Shown: positions 11,945 to 22,004 of the stretch, one piece after another
Layout of the letters: each line of letters starts with the position of its first letter
Numbering within the stretch: position 1 is the first letter of the stretch
Assembly: GCA_950097015.1 (NCBI GenBank)
Contig: CATNEN010000003.1
Coordinates: 12,119,501-12,183,500, forward strand
Origin: Macrostomum hystrix
Taxonomy: Eukaryota; Platyhelminthes; Macrostomidae
Direction of reading: 5' to 3'
DNA length: 64,000 nt
Made by a program: the position numbers and the translations under genes
Notes under the pieces: generated by a model
Databases searched by the model: none
Seen by the model: only the letters and a program-made list of their open reading frames with translations
Told to the model about the DNA's origin: nothing

Positions 11945-12480
11945 ATATGTGCAGCCAATTTGAGGCGCGGATCTTCCAAGTTAACTTCCTTAAATATGGG
12001 CATTAATTCAGGCTTCCAAATTTTCGCTGGTGTTTCCAAATCCCAAGTAACGGAGCTTCCGCGCTGTCAGCAGTTCGTCTACCTCGGCGGTCTGGTACCT
12101 GACGTCCGCGAAGATCTGCGACGTCGCCGCGGGCTCGCTTGGGCTGCCTTTCGTACTGTAAGGGCGGTCCTGCAGTCCGAGGCCCTTACCTGATCGCCAG
12201 AGGGCGGCGCTGTTCCAGGCGGTGGTCAAGCCCGTCCTGCACTGTTTCTACAACGCCGAGACCTGGACGCTGACGGATTCGCTCGAACAGCAAGTCAATG
12301 CGGCGCACGCTGGCCTGTAGCGCGCCGCCTTTACGATCAGCGACGAGCGGATCACTAACGCGGCACTCTATCACCGCGCGGGCCTGATCCGCCCAAGTGA
12401 ACTGCTGCGACTTCGGCGCCGAGTCCTACACTATACTGCCCGCTGCCGGTGCAGAAGTGCTGCTGCAAACGCTGCAGGCA
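11945..12480 (+). pseudogene. Non-LTR retrotransposon reverse transcriptase, C-terminal relic
   Basis: GC-rich island in AT-rich DNA. The first frame contains CQQFVYLGGLVPD, then RRRGLAWAAFRTVRAVL, matching the conserved FxYLGS...I..RI..AW.AF segment after the palm domain of LINE reverse transcriptases. After a frameshift near 12190 another frame continues with ALFQAVVKPVLHCFYNAETW, then TLTDSLEQQVNAAHAGL, an in-frame stop, and RAAFTISDERITNAALYHRAGL. Catalytic YADD lies upstream and is missing. The copy is 5'-truncated and inactive; the clade is not assigned. Confidence 0.75.
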
Positions 12481-12765
12481 ACCCTACCGGCGTGGCCAGG
12501 CCCGAACTCGGCGTTTCGTCGACTGCCTGCTGGCCGACGCTGGCGCCCCGGACTCTGCCGGCGGTGCAGCCTTTGTTCGCGCCCAGGCTCTGAAGCGTGC
12601 ACTGTAATTGACGCTGCATTTTTCCACCTGACAGCGTATTTTGTTGTTGTTGTTGTTGTTTGTTCCAAATCCCGCAATGACGCCTCTAAAATCCCAGTGA
12701 ATGTCTGGACCCGAGATGAATGGATGAGGATCAACTAGAATCTGCGTGGTCGTGCCGGGATCCAG
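12481..12765 (+). mobile_element. Probable 3' end of the same LINE relic
   Basis: The GC-rich island continues, with a (TTG)n microsatellite at about 12640-12661. No conserved motif is visible, so the assignment rests on adjacency and composition. Confidence 0.35.
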
Positions 12766-13315
12766 CACCTGTACTAGGCATGTAATCGCAGCCGCGAAAG
12801 CAGCAGAAAGTTCTAAACAACTTTAATTACAGCGTATTAGGGACTCCAGTCGATACCTGGCTATGGGTACATAGCTTGGTAAACTATAGATTTACGACTC
12901 GAACACATTCAACAACTCATTGCACCCTATACAATTCCGCATATCTGAGACTAAAGCGGCTAGGAGCTCAAATGTCTTGAGGATATCCGTAGTTAATCCG
13001 TAGTTTAAAGTAGTTTTTAGCCCTTGGCACTGGTCAAAAAAAGGATCAATATATTTTCGAAAAGACGAATGAAGGCAAAACATATTTCCGGCTCTTAACC
13101 CAACAAATATTGGGAAATTTAACAAACACTTTCATGTTGCAAAACAAGAATTTCTATCAATCTCTGCATGCAGCTTTAGCTCTCCTGTGTTTTTTATTTC
13201 TTTCGAATTTTTTCCTCGATCGTTAGTCTGCATGTCTTCTGCCTTCAGAAAAACTTTGTCCACTCCATCGTCATCAGCTGCGAGCAGTGATAAGTGGGGC
13301 GGAGTGATTGGAGGT
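12766..13315. other. Intergenic DNA, no feature recognised
   Basis: Mixed unique sequence without supported coding potential. Confidence 0.5.
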
Positions 13316-13584
13316 GGGGATGAGTGACAGAGCAGTCTGACACGTTTGCCACTCACAGCAATGTAAATGAGCTCGATTTAGCCGCGAGGCCAAATTTGTT
13401 TAGGGCGCAGCCGCGTAGAGAAGGCTTGGGGGCTTGTCACACAATTTACGCCCTTGAGGGCCAACCTCCAAGTCACAGTGAGAGTGTACACTGCCTGACG
13501 ATGAGAAAGTCAGGGCAGATGTACACAGACCTTTGTGAGAGTGTGCCTGTGTACGGAATCTGTGTGCGTGTGTGCTCAGGAGAT
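13316..13584 (+). mobile_element. tRNA-derived SINE family A, 3'-truncated
   Basis: Begins in the tRNA-like head (ACAGAGCAGTCTGACACG, later GAGCTCGATT as B-box-like sequence) and follows the 57-kb copy through GGGCGCAGCCGCGTAGAGAA, GCTTGTCAC, GAGGGCCAACCTC and TGCCTGACGATGAGAAAG to CTCAGGAG. It stops exactly where the inverted lectin duplication begins. Confidence 0.75.
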
Positions 13585-14021
13585 CATGATTGTGGGTTTG
13601 AGTTGGTTACTGTTTTAAAAAATTAACTAGTTTATTAACAGTATAAATATAAAAATATTTTTGCTAAGCGCATAACAATAGTGAGTATTGATTTTAGTTT
13701 TTGATAGAGTCGCAACAATATATTTGTCAATATTTCAAGATAATAAAAAATAAATAATAAAATAGCAAGATCTCAGCAAGCAACTGAGTTCTCTCGCATA
13801 TACTTTTCCAGAGCCTCAACGTCTCTTGTCATCTTGTGCCATTTAGCAGTTTAATTGGCTTGTAGAAAGATAGCATTACAATAGTAGTTACCTAAAGTCT
13901 CGTCATATTAATCAAGTTTAGCCAAGAAGGTCTATGAATTAAGTTAATCAATCGTAGTTTTCTTAACAGCATTTCGCCTAAACACTTGGGTTTTCTCGCA
14001 GTAGTGGCACTCGAGAGCGAT

Positions 14022-14934
14022 TTAAAAATCGAACCCGTAGACTTCAACCTCGCACATATTGATTGGCCCACCAGCAGGCAATCGGTTTTGAATGCGAATG
14101 CTGCTTCCATAGTGCCAACACGACACGTTGGTGATTGCGAACGGCTTGCTAACTTTGACTCCGCCACACTGAACATTGTCGACCATTAGAGCTAAGTCAT
14201 TCATCCTCTCAGAGCAGCACTCCAAGCGGTTGTAGATTGTCACCTGACTCACAATGGTCGGTCTCAGCAGGTGAGCCTGCCACCATTCTCTCACACCGAA
14301 ACTTGTGTGAATACAGAAACCCCCCATCGAATGATGTTGATTTAGATTTCCGTCGATTGCTCGAGTGCAGTCAAAGCTCATGTAGACGGAGCTTTGACTG
14401 CAGTTGAACATTAGCTTCTTCGTTATTGCACCTGCGAAATAGAGAGTACAATGCCTTGGCAAATGATGTAGAGCTTCAAAATTTACTAGAAGAATCATTT
14501 TGGCAACTGGCTCGATAGACTGCCATTAGAAAGCTGTATGGCGCTAATGTGAACTGCCTACACAACAATTCTGAATCCTACACAGAAAATACCAATTAAG
14601 ACTCACCTGCGTCAGGTGGTCGGACATAGACGTCGCCCTGCTGGTTGTCATGCAGCCACGGAACTATCCAGAATATGGATGAGTTGAACAAGCCGCACAG
14701 ACCGCCGCTGATCCAGTAGAAGCCGTAGCACATCAGCTTGGCTGAGCACTCAAATGAGCAGTGGGCTGCGCTCAGCGTTCCCGTCAGCTCATCAAACACA
14801 GCTGGACTGGTCCTGTTGGTGCCTGAGCTCGACATCCAGTATGAGTAGCCTATTGAGCTCGCAACCGACTGCTCAAAGTGGCCTAGGATGAGCAGCGCTA
14901 CGAGAAGCGAACCTGCAAAGCTTCGATGGCTCAT
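14022..14934 (-). CDS. Secreted PAN/apple-like plus F-type lectin protein, copy 1
   Basis: Two exons, 14607-14934 and 14022-14431, joined with phase agreement (donor GCAG|GTGAGT, acceptor TTTCGCAG|GT); 245 aa. Start is ATG at 14934. Residues 1-27 are a signal peptide (hydrophobic SLLVALLILGHF). Exon 1 carries a Cys-rich PAN/apple-like segment (HCSFECSAKLMCYGFYW). Exon 2 is an F5/8-C-like F-type lectin (fucolectin) fold ending in NMCEVEVYGFDF, the usual terminal beta strand. The F-type lectin fucose-site pattern R-x-D-x4-R appears as RLECCSER, with Glu for Asp. Likely role is secreted glycan recognition (defence or mucus), inferred from family. A TATA-like GATAAAAAG lies about 40 bp before the ATG. 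Confidence 0.8.
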
Positions 14935-14970
14935 TTTCACGAGAATCTCTGATCAACTCTAACAGCAAGT

Positions 14971-14985
14971 GATAGACTTTTTATC
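14971..14985 (-). promoter_or_regulatory. TATA-like box of lectin copy 1
   Basis: GATAAAAAGTCTATCAC on the minus strand, about 40-50 bp before the ATG at 14934. It is conserved in copy 2 and absent before copy 3. Confidence 0.45.
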
Positions 14986-15030
14986 TGCGCCTGGAGGCTT
15001 GATTAATGATGGGACAAATTTAACAGCTAC

Positions 15031-15585
15031 ATAGACTGGGGAGGGGGTAGAAAGCTAGTTTTATCTCAAAAAGCCCAATGGCTTGCATGTTCAGAAATTT
15101 CTGACAAATTAGCGCTCAGTTAATACTCTTCTAGCAGGCGATCCGTTGAATTTTTATTATGAGATTACTAGCCAACGCATTAATGAAGTGGAAAGCATGG
15201 TTACTAACTAAATAGTGACTGCATGCCTGGGTCGCCAACTATGCTGCATCGATTGCAAAGCGATGCCCATACAAGTATCAGTTGAGCAATTCATTATTTT
15301 TAAGCTAAAACCCGCCAGCAGAATTTATAATAACTATACTAGCCTATGGGACAACGAAGAAAAAATGTATTCCATCAGATGGTCATGTTGGGTAGCTGCG
15401 TCTCATTGTTGGGTTGAGTTGCCATAATATAAACGCTCTGTTTTCTAAATTTCGATAAAAAAACATCGTTTATGTTTTAATGCATTAGTATACTCTAGTT
15501 GGTATTTGTACAGTAGTATAAGTATGGACAGTACTAGTGAGATGACATTGTGAGTGAATAAAATGAACTAGTGCAAACTAAAAGA
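15031..15585. other. Spacer between inverted arms, AT-rich part
   Basis: Unique sequence; no gene recognised. Confidence 0.5.
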
Positions 15586-16365
15586 AAGCAGCTTGGAACA
15601 CAGTTGGAAAAATACCTCCTCCTCCAGCTTCCGCACTTGTTGCTGGAAGGTCGCGCTGAAAAGAATTAAGTCGTCTATGAGCGCCTCCATCCAGTTTATA
15701 ACAGCCATCGTCAGGTCCACCAGGCGTTAAAGGGTCTCGGGCGCGCCTTAGCAAAGACCAGACCCGAGCTTCGTGCACTGCATCAGGCCCTGTGTTGTGT
15801 ATAAAGCGATTTTCTCCCGGTCTTGATCTCGTAGCTTCTTCCGAACAACGAGTACGTTGCTCACCCACGGGCTTCAAGACGTCTCGATAACCCCGTGGCG
15901 CAGCATCGATCGCTAAGCTTGTCGCCTACTTGCTACCGAAAAACAAGACCAGTTGGACGGGCGATGGTGCCTTGACTGGGATGATGACGCGGCTGCGACC
16001 GGTAATGTCACAGTGCTAGCGATACTAGCGATCACGGCGGTGGGCACCGCACGTACTGGTCCGGAGGTCTGCGCTGAGCTCATCTTAATCCGAGCCCAAC
16101 TTAATGATGGCGTCCATGCCGAGTACGCATTCTGGCTGAATGTCAGCGACCACCGTCACGTGGTGCTTCAAGCCAGTCCCTCCAGCTGTATTGCCTGTGT
16201 CGGAGACTCTAACCGTCGACCATCGATGGTGACTGGAGTGCTTAGAGGCGGATGAAGCTGAGCGGAGTGAAAGGGCTTTCTAGGCAGGGCTTGTGATGGC
16301 CAGCGGTCACGAGTCCTCAGAAGTTTCTCGAGGTTGGGGTCTGGCTGTAGAGATAGGATTTGTTG
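15586..16365. other. GC-rich block, unidentified, possibly a repeat relic
   Basis: About 780 bp of markedly GC-rich sequence with stop-interrupted frames on both strands. The longest are 99 codons (minus, 15578-15877) and 100 codons (plus, 15953-16255). It ends in a T-run (GTTGTTTTTTTTATTC). Composition resembles the LINE relic at 12 kb, but I find no RT, endonuclease or integrase motif. Confidence 0.4.
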
Positions 16366-17574
16366 TTTTTTTTATTCTATGCAAGCCTAAAGTTAAACGA
16401 ATAATTTACATTTGTAAGAATTATGCGTTTCATCCTACTTGACAATGTCAGTAGTGCAGTACAAACATACGTAGCTGGCCCATAGACTTCTCTGGTGAAG
16501 ATAACTTTTAGGGAGACTGTCACGGCTCTAGAATGACGAGCTTGCTCAACCAGTGCGGACTTCTCAGGTGTGCGCAGGGTGCCCCGCTGTTAAACTATTT
16601 CTCCTGAAAAAATAGTCATACTACTGTTGGTGCTCATTACCGTAGGCGATCGGTAATTACAGCAACAACCAACTGTGTTTGCAATCTGACTGTGGATTGA
16701 AAAAAACAAATTTTGCCTTCATAAAGCATCGTTTCGAGAAAAGTTTCTAATTTTCTACGTGCGAATAAAATATCGTTTCATTAGCTGTTTCTTTTCTACA
16801 GAAGGCAAGTGGGTCCAGAAATACATAGAGAGTCGCTTATATTCAGGCCCTCTTAACACAGAGGTTCTGTTGCACAGAACAAAGTTAGAAATGATCACTA
16901 ATTTGCTCAAAGCTAACCATGGCAAAAAACACACATCTATATTTTGGCATGCAACTCATAATAGTTTTACAATAGTCAAAACTTCTGAATGTTTTTCATT
17001 TTTCGGTTTGGATATTCTCTACGTAATAAAAAATTCATTGGGGTCATTTTTGACGTCCATTTGTCATTTTTTAAACCGATTGAGTTGATTTTACCCATAC
17101 CATGCACCCATGCCAGCCAATTAAAGTCAAGTTGGAACATGCAAAAGCATCCAGTTTAGGTCTTCATTCACTAAGTGTTGTCCGTGTGACTTCACTAGGT
17201 CCTGCTGCATCGGATTGTTACAATAAGGGACTTTTCTAGAGAAAATTCCACCTTCAAAAATGTTCTCGGCCCCGTACAACTGCACATTGTAGGACACGAA
17301 GGAAGCTCATGACACAATGTATACTAGCAGCGTGTACACTGTTTAGTATGCGTGGAGCTGAGCCATTGGATTCTTGAAGACAAATTACATATAACCTGCA
17401 AGTAAAGGATCAAATCCGTTCCGCCAATAGGAATTTTGCCCACAACACCTATGAAACACCCAAACGTGCTTCCATTGTATAGTCTTTACCTTACCAAAGG
17501 ACAGAAAGAGATCGCTAAAAATATGCTTGGTTGACACCGTTTGAGTAGATCTTAAATTGAATTCATAATGAGCT
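16366..17574. other. Spacer between inverted arms, remainder
   Basis: No supported gene or element. An open frame at 16759-17088 has no recognisable domain and AT-rich composition. Confidence 0.45.
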
Positions 17575-17626
17575 GTTGTAGCTGTTAAATTTGTCCCATG
17601 ATCATTAATCAAGCCTCCAGGCGCAG

Positions 17627-17635
17627 ATAAAAAGT
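17627..17635 (+). promoter_or_regulatory. TATA-like box of lectin copy 2
   Basis: GATAAAAAG 41 bp before the ATG at 17677. With typical TATA spacing, transcription would start near 17650-17660, close to the point where similarity to copy 3 begins. Confidence 0.45.
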
Positions 17636-17676
17636 CTATCACTTGCTGTTAGAGTTGATCAGAGATTCTCGTGAAA

Positions 17677-18625
17677 ATGAGCCATCGAAGCTTTGCAGGT
17701 TCGCTTCTCGTAGCGCTGCTCATCCTAGGCCACTTTGAGCAGTCGGTTGCGAGCTCAATAGGCTACTCATACTGGATGTCGAGCTCAGGCACCAACAGGA
17801 CCAGTCCAGCTGTGTTTGGTGAGCTGACGGGAACGCTGAACGCAGCCCACTGCTCATTTGAGTGCTCAGCCAAGCTGATGTGCTACGGCTTCTACTGGAT
17901 CAGCGGCGGTCTGTGCGGCTTGTTCAACTCATCCATATTCTGGATAGTTCCATGGCTGCATGACAACCAGCAGGGCGACGTCTATGTCCGACCACCTAAC
18001 GCAGGTGAGTCCTATTCTCTGGGAAAGTGGCCAAATTAATATCTTTGTTTAGGTTGGTTTTCAGTTCTTTGTTTAAAAATCACAACATGAATCTAATTGT
18101 ACGAGGGTACTCATGGATAAAGTATTGCTTCAAGCGCAGTAAGTGGAAAGTAAGAAGGTAGGAAAGCAATTATCTCTAAACCACTGTAAAGTCATAGTAC
18201 TTACTCTTTCCCGTGCAGGCGCGATAAAGAAGAAGGCGCTGTTCAACTGCAGTCAAAGCTCCGTCTACATGAGCGCAGGGTGTAGTCGAGCTATGGATGG
18301 AAATCTAAATCAAAATCTTTTGGACGGTTCCTGTATTCACTCACGTTCCGATTTGGGAGAATGGTGGCAGGCTCACCTGCTGAGACCGACCATTGTGAGT
18401 CAGGTGACAATCTACAACCGCTTGGACTGCTGCTCTGAGAGGATGAATGACTTAGCTCTAATGGTCGACAATGTTCAGTGTGGCGGAGTCAAAGTTAGCA
18501 AGCCGTTCGCAATCACCAACGTGTCGTGTTGGCACTATGGAAGCAGCATTCGCATTCAAAACCGATTGCCTGCTGGTGGGCCAATCAATATGTGCGAGGT
18601 TGAAGTCTACGGGTTCGATTTTTAA
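17677..18625 (+). CDS. Secreted PAN/apple-like plus F-type lectin protein, copy 2
   Basis: Exons 17677-18004 and 18219-18625 (donor GCAG|GTGAGT, acceptor CCCGTGCAG|GC), phase-consistent, 244 aa. Signal peptide and Cys-rich PAN-like exon 1 are almost identical to copy 1 (Gly for Asp in GELTG, Asn for Ser in TLNAA, Asn for Asp in PPNAG). In exon 2 the first ~45 residues differ much more (SAGCSRAMDGNLNQNLLDGS versus copy 1), while the rest is near-identical. The fucose-site pattern R-x-D-x4-R is intact as RLDCCSER, with an upstream His in CIHSR. The intron is unrelated to copy 1's. Copies 1 and 2 are divergent and back-to-back around a 2.5-kb spacer. Confidence 0.82.
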
Positions 18626-19402
18626 ATCGCTCTCGAGTGCCACTACTGCGAGAAAACCCAAGTGTTTAGGCGAAATGCTGTTAAGAAAACTACGATTGAT
18701 TAACTTAATTCATAGACCTACTTGGCTAAACTTGATTAATATGACGAGACTTTAGGTAACTACTATTGTAATGCTATCTTTCTACAAGCCAACTAAACTG
18801 CTAAATGGCACAAGATGACAAGAGACGTTGAGGCTATGGAAAAGTATATGCGAGAGATCTCAGAGATATCCTTGCTATTTTTTATTTTTATTTTTCTTTT
18901 CTTGAAATATTGAGCTGTCTATATATTGTTGCGACTCTATCTAAAACTAAAATCAGTACTAGCTTTTGTTATGCGCTTAACAAAAATATTTTATTACTGT
19001 TAATTAACAAGTTAATTTTTTAAAACAGTAACCAACTCAAACCCACTATTATGATCTCCACTTTCGACAGTTTTAACGTTCAAAAACAGTTATTATTGAA
19101 TAAAGTCGTATACTAAATTAAAATGTAAGCGTGCTTTGTAACTTAACAATTTTTTTTTCAATTCAAATAGTACAATTATTAACTCAGGCGATTACCAGAG
19201 ATAATATAAAATATAAATCTATAAAAATATTGTTATAATTTTCTTATTCGGACAAGTGCTGATCTTCAACCTCAAAACGATTGACCTGTATGCAGATCAC
19301 TTTTGAAACCGATTGAAATGATTCAACACATACCACACCCACCAACAAAAGTCTAAAATTGGAAATTTGAACTAGCAATTTTAGTATGTGAAGAGTATGC
19401 TC

Positions 19403-19694
19403 TTAGAGTTGATCAGAGATTCTCGTGAAAATGAGCCATCGAAGCTTTGCAGGTTCGCTTCTCGTAGCGCTGCTCATCCTAGGCCACTTTGAGCAGTCGG
19501 TTGCGAGCTCAATAGGCTACTCATACTGGATGTCGAGCTCAGGCACCAACAGGACCAGTCCAGCTGTGTTTGATGAGCTGACGGGAACGCTGAGCGCAGC
19601 CCACTGCTCATTTGAGTGCTCAGCCAAGCTGATGTGCTACGGCTTCTATACTGGATCAGACTCATATAGTTCCGTGGATAGTTTCACTGGATAG
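19403..19694 (+). pseudogene. Truncated third copy of the lectin gene (exon 1 only)
   Basis: Similarity starts at TTAGAGTTGATCAGAGATTC (19409), 28 bp before the ATG (19431), and continues through signal peptide and Cys-rich region to MCYGFY. Here a rearranged stretch replaces the family sequence and ends at TAG 19692-19694. Decayed traces of the rest of exon 1 follow to about 19765. Exon 1 here shares copy 1's variants (DELTGTLSAA). The TATA-like box, the exon-1 donor and exon 2 are missing. It could still encode a short secreted peptide if transcribed, but a pseudogene is likelier. Confidence 0.75.
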
Positions 19695-19765
19695 TTCTGT
19701 GGCTGGGTGACTACCACAATGACACTGAGTGTAGGATGACATAAAGTCTATGCGTTTGCATCCCT

Positions 19766-20294
19766 CATCATGAGCGACAGTTGCAGACAACCAGAGGCCT
19801 CTTCGTATCAAATTCTGTTGATCGCAACTTAAAATCCCCCTTAAAATACAAAAATAGCTACTTTTTTTGCCAATTTAAGTTCCAATTAGGCTTTGGTTGG
19901 TGTACGTGGGTGGTATGCATTGAAGAATCAACTCAATAGGTTTCAAAAATGATCTGACAAGGGACAAGCTGACGTGAAGAGTGACCCCAATGAATGTTTT
20001 ATAACTATAGAGCATCCGGGAGCAGCAAAGTAAGCTGGTAAATTTCTTTTCAGAGTTTTTACTTTTTCTATAACGCATTTGCTAATTTGTATTGCTTTGA
20101 GTAAGCAGCATTTTTAGAAAGCCGGATGCCCCGACCAATCCGGTGCGAGGGCGATAGAGCGACCACTGTCCTACAACAAATACAATTGTAAGTACATACA
20201 AAGAGCATTCAAAATCTCCTTCAAGTCTAGTAGTGTCAATGAATATTGAAGTTTGAAGTATCATGAAAGATTTTTTACATAAAATACAATAGAT
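19766..20294. other. Intergenic DNA, no feature recognised
   Basis: Unique sequence with only short frames. Confidence 0.5.
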
Positions 20295-20405
20295 TGACGC
20301 TAATTAAGGTGTACAGCCAGTGGTACAGCGCTTCCATGGGCTAATTTACTGCTGTTCAGTCCGTGGAGGCCGCCCGCACTACATTTTTCTCCTGCTGACG
20401 CTGAC
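20295..20405 (-). mobile_element. SINE family B fragment
   Basis: CTGTTCAGTCCGTGGA, then GACGC and the GCTGACGCTG-ACATTTA words match the body of the fuller SINE B copy at 30069-30366 (CTGTTCAGTCCACGGACT ... GCTGATGCTGGTACCCATT). No tRNA head. Confidence 0.5.
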
Positions 20406-20946
20406 ATTTAGGATGCACGCTGTACTGGAGCAATGAGGAAATCATTTATACCATGCTCAACGACACTATCAAACTGTTATCCCTTCTAGGCTAAGCTTCG
20501 AGTTCCAAAGCTTTAAGTCCCGATAATGAAATCTTCAGCAAAAATTTTACCGCCTTAAAATATTGTTTTACACATTGTAGAGACGAAAATATCTTCTGAA
20601 TCCGATATTGTATAAACAAAACTCAATTTTTCCGTCTCTAAAATACGACAGCTTGTTTTCAAGGCTCAATAAATGATTTATGTTTTCTAGAAGAAAGGTA
20701 AAAGTGAGAAATAAGATAAATGGATGCAAACTGAAACAGAATGAAATTATAGAGACATTGCAGACTGTTTAAAAGCGAATTCCCGTAATATTTGAAGGCA
20801 AATCGTTGAGAAAGAGTTGCAATATTACGAGTGTAACAGGGCTTATTACTCTATCTTCCTCTTTCTTGGAAGCGTATTTTCCTGGCCAATATCGTTCCTT
20901 CTTTCTCTCCCTAATTCTTTGTACTATCCCGTATACTCTTCCTGGT
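20406..20946. other. Intergenic DNA, no gene recognised
   Basis: Unique AT-rich sequence. Confidence 0.45.
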
Positions 20947-20962
20947 GACCCTGAAAAGGGCC
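20947..20962 (-). terminator. Histone-mRNA-type 3' stem-loop, orphan
   Basis: The minus strand reads GGCCCTTTTCAGGGTC: a 6-bp stem (one G-U wobble) with a 4-base TTTC loop, preceded by AAAAC and followed by ACCA. This fits the metazoan replication-dependent histone stem-loop. A purine-rich GAGAGAAAGAAGG lies about 40 nt downstream, a little farther than a usual histone downstream element. No histone coding sequence is visible upstream on this strand, so it is either a relic or chance. Confidence 0.4.
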
Positions 20963-22004
20963 GTTTTAGCTCCACAACTATTATTTTATGGGTTTCACTT
21001 AAAGTAGCGCTTTGCACTGGCACGAGCAGTTTATCCTTCCAAGGCACTGGTCTCTTTTTCTCCAGTCTTTGCTGGGCGTTTCTCCAGGATTAGAGGGTCA
21101 CAGCCCCAATCTCTGTTTTATTTACACACTAAGCACTATCTCCTTATTATATTGAATAACACAACAACTTCACTTTAATTCAAGATGATTCTCAGGCATT
21201 GTCTTATAATTCAGGCTCGCTGGCCAAGTTTATTTTCGCAACAAACTGTTCTAATTTTTTACTCTTTCGAGATTTGTTTTAAGAAAGAATTTTCCTTAAA
21301 CATTTAAAATATTTCAAATATACTTTAGGTTCTGAAACACAGAAAACACAATGGAGTATTGGACTGCTACACGAGTAACTATTTATAAGTGTAATAATAC
21401 TATAACATTAAAATAAGAATTAGGCTGCTAAACTCTATTCTTGGGGACGCTTAATCCGGTGGAATTTTTATAATCAGTTGCCACGGCGAACGCTCGTGCA
21501 AAAATATAATTCTCATTAAGACACGTGATGATTAAATGATGACGTGATGGTTAAATGATCTCAAATACAAACAATCAATCACAATCAACTCACACCCACA
21601 CAAACATAGCCCACACATGGCACTTAGGACTCTGCTCTAACGCTCTGCAGTGTCGAAGTTATTCAGATAATGTAGCCACGCATGCACAATCGGCTGACTG
21701 CTCTGGATCAGCTACTGTGGAATTGTCGCATCGAGGTGATGGATCGATACTTAGTTCTAGGTAGCGCTGCTAATAAAGCTGCAGAACCTGCAAGGGTTTC
21801 TGCTTCCACAGAAAGCAAAAAAGCAGCAACAGTTAGCTCTACTACGAGCTATTACACATAAACCTAAAGCGACGAATGCATTGCATGCTATAATATTGAA
21901 GACTCAATTGAATAGGACCTCTCAGTGAAGAGCCTTCTGAATCTGGGTGGGATTCTGTCATTATACCAAAACCCTGGCCCAAAATGCCGACTCATTGCGA
22001 TCCT
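20963..22004. other. Intergenic DNA, no gene recognised
   Basis: Frames near 20769-21093 on both strands are open but show no domain. Confidence 0.45.

Larger units (their letters stand above)
13578..15030. repeat. Inverted duplication, left arm (about 1.45 kb)
   Basis: Matches 17575-19062 in reverse complement from GGAGATCAT at the outer edge to the AAATTTGTCCCAT words near 15015 / 17590. The arm holds a complete lectin gene, its promoter-proximal DNA and 3' flank. Identity is patchy: the gene's intron and the start of exon 2 do not match well, the rest is nearly identical. The arms flank an unrelated spacer of about 2.5 kb. Confidence 0.85.
17575..19062. repeat. Inverted duplication, right arm
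   Basis: Reverse-complement partner of 13578-15030, with the plus-strand lectin gene. Its outer end carries the words CAACTCAAACCCAC and ATGATCTCC, matching the left arm's outer end. Confidence 0.85.

Noticed and set aside
13892..14176. 94-codon frames shared by both lectin arms (13892-14176 and 18471-18755)
   Set aside because: Shadow frames of lectin exon 2 and its 3' flank; conserved only because the arms are near-identical DNA.
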